Part shown: positions 5,996 to 8,892 of the stretch, piece by piece
How the letters are laid out: each line of letters begins with the position of its first letter
How positions within the stretch are numbered: position 1 is the stretch's first letter
Origin: Clostridiales bacterium UBA7044
GTDB taxonomy: Bacteria; Bacillota; Clostridia; Oscillospirales; Oscillospiraceae
Assembly (NCBI GenBank): GCA_002493965.1
Contig: DLAP01000065.1
Span: 1 to 8,892, forward strand
DNA length: 8,892 nt
Direction: 5' to 3'
Position numbers and translations under genes: made by a program
The notes under the pieces: model-generated
The model's input: only the letters and a program-made list of their open reading frames with translations
Databases searched by the model: none
What the model was told of the DNA's origin: nothing

Positions 5996-6019
5996 AAAAA
6001 GCCACCCAAAAGGGTGACT
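5996..6019 (-). terminator. Rho-independent terminator of the tRNA gene
   Basis: On the minus strand AGTCACCC, loop TTTT and GGGTGGCT form an 8-bp stem with one G-T pair (6019-6012 with 6007-6000), read into TTTTT at 6000-5996. It begins 7 nt after the tRNA CCA end. Confidence 0.85.
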
Positions 6020-6026
6020 TTTCCTG

Positions 6027-6102
6027 TGGTGGACCTGATCGGATTCGAACCGACGACCCCTACAATGCGAATGTAATGCGCTCCCAGCTGCGCTACAGGC
6101 CC
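6027..6102 (-). tRNA. tRNA-Ala (anticodon CGC)
   Basis: A complete 76-nt cloverleaf on the minus strand. The 7-bp acceptor stem GGGCCTG/CAGGTCC carries the G3-U70 wobble that marks alanine tRNAs. D stem GCGC/GCGC, anticodon loop TTCGCAT with anticodon CGC at 6069-6067, a 5-nt variable region, T arm GTCGG-TTCGAAT-CCGAT, discriminator A73 and an encoded CCA are all present. It reads GCG codons. It is a single tRNA gene with its own consensus promoter and terminator, divergent from tex. Confidence 0.97.
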
Positions 6103-6121
6103 ATGGGTTTTCTGCCCGATT

Positions 6122-6150
6122 ATTATACTCCCTCCCTTCCCCCTTGTCAA
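6122..6150 (-). promoter_or_regulatory. Perfect consensus promoter of tRNA-Ala
   Basis: On the minus strand TTGACA (6150-6145), a 17-bp spacer and TATAAT (6127-6122) match the sigma-A consensus at every position. The transcript should start near 6115, about 13 nt before the mature tRNA 5' end. It is back to back with the tex promoter. Confidence 0.92.
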
Positions 6151-6185
6151 GAAAAATCTTTCTTCTTCCCTTTTAGGGAAATCTA

Positions 6186-6194
6186 TGGTAAAAT
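6186..6194 (+). promoter_or_regulatory. Extended -10 promoter of tex
   Basis: TGGTAAAAT (6186-6194) is an extended -10, identical to that of the yfhO promoter (1959-1967). The -35 position (6166-6171, TTCCCT) is poor and lies in a small 5-bp hairpin TTCCC/GGGAA (6166-6170 with 6176-6180). The Shine-Dalgarno AGGAG (6217-6221) is 9 nt before the tex ATG. Confidence 0.6.
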
Positions 6195-6230
6195 AAGGCC
6201 CGATTCTGATTTTGTTAGGAGAACCTTTTT

Positions 6231-8375
6231 ATGAAGCCTATCACGGAAATTCTGGCGGAAGAACTGGGCCAGAAGCTTTCTTATGTGGAAAACGTGGTTT
6301 CCCTCATTGATGAGGGAAACACCATCCCCTTTATCGCCCGGTATCGGAAGGAAATGCACGGGGCCATGGACGACACCACCCTGCGAAATCTGGAAACCCG
6401 ACTCCAATATTTGCGGAACCTCCAGCAGCGGCGGGACGAGGTCAAGAAGTCCATTGAAAACCAGGGCAAACTCACCGAGGAACTGTCCGCAGCCATTGAC
6501 AGCGCCGCCACCATGACGGAAGTAGAGGATCTGTACCGCCCCTATAAGCAGAAGCGCCGCACCCGGGGCTCCATTGCCCGGGAAAAGGGACTGGCCCCTC
6601 TGGCGGACGCCATTTTCGCCCAGGATGGGCAGGACCCCGCTCTACTTGCCAAGGATTACCTGGACCCGGAAAAGGGCGTGGAAACCGTAGAAGACGCCCT
6701 GCAAGGGGCCAATGATATCATTGCCGAGAACCTTTCCGATGATGCCGACATCCGCAAGGCCCTCCGGGAGCTGACGGTGCGCCGGGGCATCTTTACCTGC
6801 ACCGCTGCCGAGGACGCGCCGGAGGACGGGGTGTATAAGCTGTACTATGATTTCTCCCAGCCCATTTCCCGGCTGCTGGATCACCAGATTTTAGCCATGA
6901 ACCGGGGTGAAAAGGAGGGCTTCCTGAAACCCAACGTGGCCATGGTGGGAAATGAAGGCATGGCCCTGGTGTGCCGGAAGGCCTTGAAGCCCACCATGCA
7001 GGTCTCCACCTTTGTCCGGGCCGCCGCCGAGGATGCCTATGACCGTCTGATCTTCCCCTCCATTCAGCGGGAGGTGCGAAGCGACCTTTCCGACCGGGCC
7101 TACGCCGGAGCCATTCACAACTTTGCCCTGAATCTGAAGCCTCTGCTCATGCAGCCTCCTGTCAAGGGTTTTGTCACCATGGGCCTGGATCCCGGCTACC
7201 GCAACGGCTGTAAAGTAGCCGTAGTAGACCCCACCGGCAAGGTGCTGGACACTGCTGTGGTCTACCCCACCTTCAGTGAACGGAAGAAGCAGGAGGCCAT
7301 CACCATTCTGTCCGGCCTCATACGCAAGCACCATGTGCAGCACATTGCCATCGGCAACGGCACTGCCTCCCGGGAGACGGAAGCTATGGCGGTGGAGCTG
7401 CTGCGCGCCTTCCCGGAAGCCAGCTATATGATCGTCAGCGAGGCCGGTGCCTCTGTCTACTCCGCCTCCCCCCTGGCCGCCGAGGAATTCCCGGAATATG
7501 ATGTGAACCTCCGCTCCGCCGTCTCCATTGCCCGGCGGCTGCAAGATCCCTTGGCGGAACTGGTAAAAATCGACCCCAAAGCCATCGGCGTGGGACAGTA
7601 TCAGCACGACTGTCCCCAGAAGGAACTGGATTCCGCACTGGGCGCCGTGGTGGAGGACTGCGTCAACGCTGTAGGCGTGGATGCCAACACTGCCTCCCGG
7701 AGCCTTCTCCAGCAGGTTTCCGGTCTCACCGCCGCCACCGCCAAGAATATCGTAGCCTACCGGGAGGAAAACGGCCCCTTCACCTCCCGGGCACAGCTCA
7801 AGAAAGTACCCAAGCTTGGGCCCAAGGCCTTTGAGCAGTGCGCCGGTTTCCTGCGGGTTCCCGAGAGTAAGGAAGTGCTGGACAACACCGGCGTTCATCC
7901 CGAGTCCTACGCCGCCGCCAAGGCCCTGCTGAATCTGCTGGGCTGCAAAAAGGGCGACGATCTCTCTACCCTTACCGCCAAGCTGGAGGCCTATGGCCTG
8001 CAAAAGGCTGCCGGGGAATGTGCCGTTGGGGAGCCTACCCTGCTGGACATTGCCAAGGAGCTTTCGAAACCCGGCCGGGATCCCCGGGACGAACTGCCTG
8101 CCCCCATTCTGCGCAAGGATGTGCTGGAGATGAAGGACCTGCAGCCGGGCATGGAACTGACCGGCACGGTGCGCAACGTCATTGACTTCGGCGTCTTCGT
8201 AGACATCGGCGTGCATCAGGATGGTCTGGTGCATATCTCCGAGGTCTGCAACCGTCGTCTGCGCCATCCCAGTGAAGTTGTCAAGGTTGGAGATGTGGTG
8301 AAGGTGGTTGTGCTGAACGTGGATGAAAAGCGGAAGCGCATCAGCCTTTCCATGAAGCAGGTGAAGAAGCAATGA
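6231..8375 (+). CDS. tex: Tex family nucleic-acid-binding protein (Spt6-like)
   Basis: A 714-aa cytoplasmic protein with the full Tex architecture. The N-terminal helical region (about 1-310) includes the conserved NTIPFIARYRKEM and EDLYRPYKQKRRTRG segments. The YqgF/RNase H-like domain starts at about 315 (MGLDPGYRNG, with D320). The helix-hairpin-helix repeats lie at about 486-545 (SRSLLQQVSGL to LGPKAFEQCAGFLRV). The C-terminal S1 RNA-binding domain (about 637-711) carries GVFVDIGVHQDGLVHISEV. Tex proteins bind single-stranded nucleic acid, resemble eukaryotic Spt6, and affect transcription of some virulence genes; the exact biochemical role is unsettled. Length is normal. ATG 6231 has AGGAG 9 nt upstream. 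The stop overlaps the next gene by 4 bp (ATGA), so the two are probably translationally coupled. Confidence 0.96.
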   Translation: MKPITEILAEELGQKLSYVENVVSLIDEGNTIPFIARYRKEMHGAMDDTTLRNLETRLQYLRNLQQRRDEVKKSIENQGKLTEELSAAIDSAATMTEVEDLYRPYKQKRRTRGSIAREKGLAPLADAIFAQDGQDPALLAKDYLDPEKGVETVEDALQGANDIIAENLSDDADIRKALRELTVRRGIFTCTAAEDAPEDGVYKLYYDFSQPISRLLDHQILAMNRGEKEGFLKPNVAMVGNEGMALVCRKALKPTMQVSTFVRAAAEDAYDRLIFPSIQREVRSDLSDRAYAGAIHNFALNLKPLLMQPPVKGFVTMGLDPGYRNGCKVAVVDPTGKVLDTAVVYPTFSERKKQEAITILSGLIRKHHVQHIAIGNGTASRETEAMAVELLRAFPEASYMIVSEAGASVYSASPLAAEEFPEYDVNLRSAVSIARRLQDPLAELVKIDPKAIGVGQYQHDCPQKELDSALGAVVEDCVNAVGVDANTASRSLLQQVSGLTAATAKNIVAYREENGPFTSRAQLKKVPKLGPKAFEQCAGFLRVPESKEVLDNTGVHPESYAAAKALLNLLGCKKGDDLSTLTAKLEAYGLQKAAGECAVGEPTLLDIAKELSKPGRDPRDELPAPILRKDVLEMKDLQPGMELTGTVRNVIDFGVFVDIGVHQDGLVHISEVCNRRLRHPSEVVKVGDVVKVVVLNVDEKRKRISLSMKQVKKQ

Positions 8376-8572
8376 ACCACAAGCGAAAGAAAATCTGCCT
8401 GCTCATTGGGCTGATTCTGGGTGCTTTGGCAGATATTTGGCTCCGGCTGATCAGCGGAGACGAGGGAAATCTGCTGGTTCACTCGGTGGTTTTTCTGGGC
8501 GGTGGGCTGATTGCCGCCGGAGTGATCTATGGGCTAAGCTCTCTGTGGCAGCATTTCCCCAAAAGTAAATAA
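8372..8572 (+). CDS. Small two-helix membrane protein coupled to tex
   Basis: A 66-aa protein I do not recognise. It has a basic N-terminus (MNHKRKK), a hydrophobic helix at about 8-26 with glycines (LLIGLILGALAD), a short polar loop with acidic SGDEG, a second helix at about 35-57 (VVFLGGGLIAAGVIYGL), and a basic end (FPKSK). This predicts a helical hairpin with both ends in the cytoplasm. Its ATG overlaps the tex stop as ATGA, with a weak AGGTGA-type ribosome site inside tex, so it most likely relies on ribosomes finishing tex. A terminator-like hairpin follows. Evidence that it is real: the overlap, coherent membrane pattern and downstream hairpin. Function unknown. Confidence 0.75.
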   Translation: MNHKRKKICLLIGLILGALADIWLRLISGDEGNLLVHSVVFLGGGLIAAGVIYGLSSLWQHFPKSK

Positions 8573-8578
8573 TCTTCC

Positions 8579-8609
8579 GCGGCGTTTCCCTATATGGGAG
8601 ACGCCGCTT
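8579..8609 (+). terminator. Terminator-like hairpin after the tex operon
   Basis: GCGGCGTTTCCC (8579-8590) pairs with GGGAGACGCCGC (8596-8607): 12 bp with one G-T pair and loop TATAT. It starts 7 nt after the stop codon. The tail TTCATG is poor in T, so efficiency is uncertain. Confidence 0.7.
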
Positions 8610-8611
8610 CA

Positions 8612-8685
8612 TGCTGCCCCAAAGGCTCACTTGTGTAAAGGGAGCTGGCATGGCGTATGCGCCGTGCCTGAGGGATTGCTGCCCC
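8612..8685. repeat. Double-hairpin element flanked by 9-bp direct repeats
   Basis: The direct repeats TGCTGCCCC (8612-8620 and 8677-8685) flank 56 bp. The 56 bp hold two hairpins. The first is GGCTCACTT/AAGGGAGCT (8624-8632 with 8638-8646), with one mismatch and one G-T pair. The second is GGCATGGCG/CGCCGTGCC (8647-8655 with 8660-8668), 9 bp with one G-T pair and loop TATG. The two stems touch. The pattern (GGCTC...GGGAGCT, then CTGAGGGAT) resembles, from memory, small dispersed repeats of Faecalibacterium-like genomes. The direct repeats suggest a target duplication, that is, a MITE-like insertion. Confidence 0.6.
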
Positions 8686-8790
8686 CGCTGCCGATAACCC
8701 ACAATATCGAAGGTTTCGGAAGCTTATCGACCTGTGCTGGTATAACCCCGCAAACACTATCAATTCGAAGTGCAGCAAAACAACCCCTCA
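8686..8790. other. Non-coding stretch between repeats
   Basis: No gene with a ribosome site is seen on either strand. AT/GC-mixed sequence with no convincing promoter, terminator or tRNA. The last part (CAACCCCTCA at 8781-8790) leads into the next hairpin and may belong to that repeat. Confidence 0.5.
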
Positions 8791-8825
8791 GTCAGCTTCG
8801 CTGACGCAGGCTGTCGAAAAACCAT
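8791..8825 (-). repeat. Hairpin plus inverted copy of the 19-mer
   Basis: GTCAGC (8791-8796) and GCTGAC (8800-8805) form a 6-bp hairpin with loop TTC. One base later, 8807-8825 is the exact reverse complement of positions 2-20. Read on the minus strand the order is 19-mer, one nucleotide, hairpin, the same order and spacing as at the left end, though the hairpin sequences differ. Confidence 0.65.
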
Positions 8826-8835
8826 ATCATTCTGA

Positions 8836-8879
8836 GCCAGTGCGCACGAAATTATGGAATAACTGCCACTGGCAGTTAT
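8836..8879. repeat. Alternative hairpins near the window end
   Basis: ATAACTGCC (8859-8867) and GGCAGTTAT (8871-8879) form a perfect 9-bp stem with loop ACT. In addition GCCAGTG (8836-8842) can pair with CACTGGC (8867-8873), which would break the first stem. No T run follows. The gene beyond the window is not visible, so a leader switch or a repeat cannot be told apart. Confidence 0.5.
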
Positions 8880-8892
8880 CCAAATTCAGATT

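Noticed and set aside
5721..6026. Prophage or island attachment site at the tRNA 3' end
   Set aside because: No second copy of the tRNA 3' sequence was found in the window and there is no integrase gene.
5848..6150. A 100-codon minus-strand frame covering the tRNA
   Set aside because: Its VAQLG...GSNPIRST stretch is the classic false protein from translating a tRNA gene.
6891..8372. A 493-codon open frame on the minus strand opposite tex
   Set aside because: It mirrors the tex codons of a GC-rich gene, has no ribosome site or recognisable domain, and its His/Gly-rich peptide looks like a shadow. tex is certain on the other strand.
8611..8697. 28-codon Cys-rich frame MLPQRLTCVKGAG...
   Set aside because: It lies wholly in the double-hairpin repeat and its starting ATG is 4 nt after the operon hairpin; chance is more likely than a peptide.
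2..8825. The whole interval as a composite transposon bounded by the 19-bp inverted repeats
   Set aside because: No transposase is present, the cargo is ordinary chromosomal genes, and the 19-mers are more simply explained as dispersed repeat copies.
1..8892. CRISPR array, toxin-antitoxin pair or phage-defence cluster
   Set aside because: No regularly spaced direct repeats, no cas genes and no toxin-antitoxin type gene pair are visible; the two-gene tex unit does not resemble one.

Overview
The window looks like chromosomal DNA from an anaerobic, fairly GC-rich member of the Firmicutes, most likely a gut Clostridium relative of the Oscillospiraceae type. The clues are a rubrerythrin, purine-rich Shine-Dalgarno sequences before nearly every gene, sigma-A type promoters, a DEDDh exonuclease starting MNYIVLDMEWNQ, a YfhO membrane protein, a MerR/TipAS regulator, and small hairpin repeats near the right end that resemble, from memory, repeats common in that family. 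The taxonomic call is inference.

Layout, left to right. Positions 1-60 hold one copy of a 19-bp repeat and a strong terminator for an unseen upstream gene. A rubrerythrin follows (107-709), then a DEDDh 3'-5' exonuclease with an added C-terminal Cys/His cluster and an Arg-rich tail (829-1818), then a large YfhO-family membrane protein (2005-4737). Each of these three is followed by its own hairpin, and the exonuclease and yfhO genes have their own promoters, so they look like single-gene units. Next is a MerR-family regulator with a TipAS drug-binding domain (4872-5720). It is more AT-rich than its neighbours and has the 19-bp-spaced promoter typical of MerR autoregulation. A 270-bp non-coding stretch with hairpins leads to a minus-strand tRNA-Ala(CGC) gene (6027-6102) with a perfect consensus promoter. 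Divergent from it is tex (6231-8375), overlapped by 4 bp by a 66-aa two-helix membrane protein (8372-8572). The last 300 bp are non-coding and rich in hairpins: a 56-bp double-hairpin element between 9-bp direct repeats, then an inverted second copy of the 19-mer at the left end.

The genes are not one pathway: oxidative-stress defence, RNA/DNA exonuclease, envelope glycosylation (inferred), drug-responsive regulation, translation and Tex-linked nucleic acid handling. No clear new multi-gene system is visible. The best leads are (1) a strong internal Shine-Dalgarno and in-frame ATG at codon 110 of the MerR/TipAS gene, exactly at the domain junction, which would give a free drug-binding protein as known for Streptomyces tipA; (2) the 19-mer found at both window ends in inverted orientation, each copy one nucleotide from a hairpin; (3) the double-hairpin element with apparent target duplication; and (4) the small membrane protein translationally coupled to tex.
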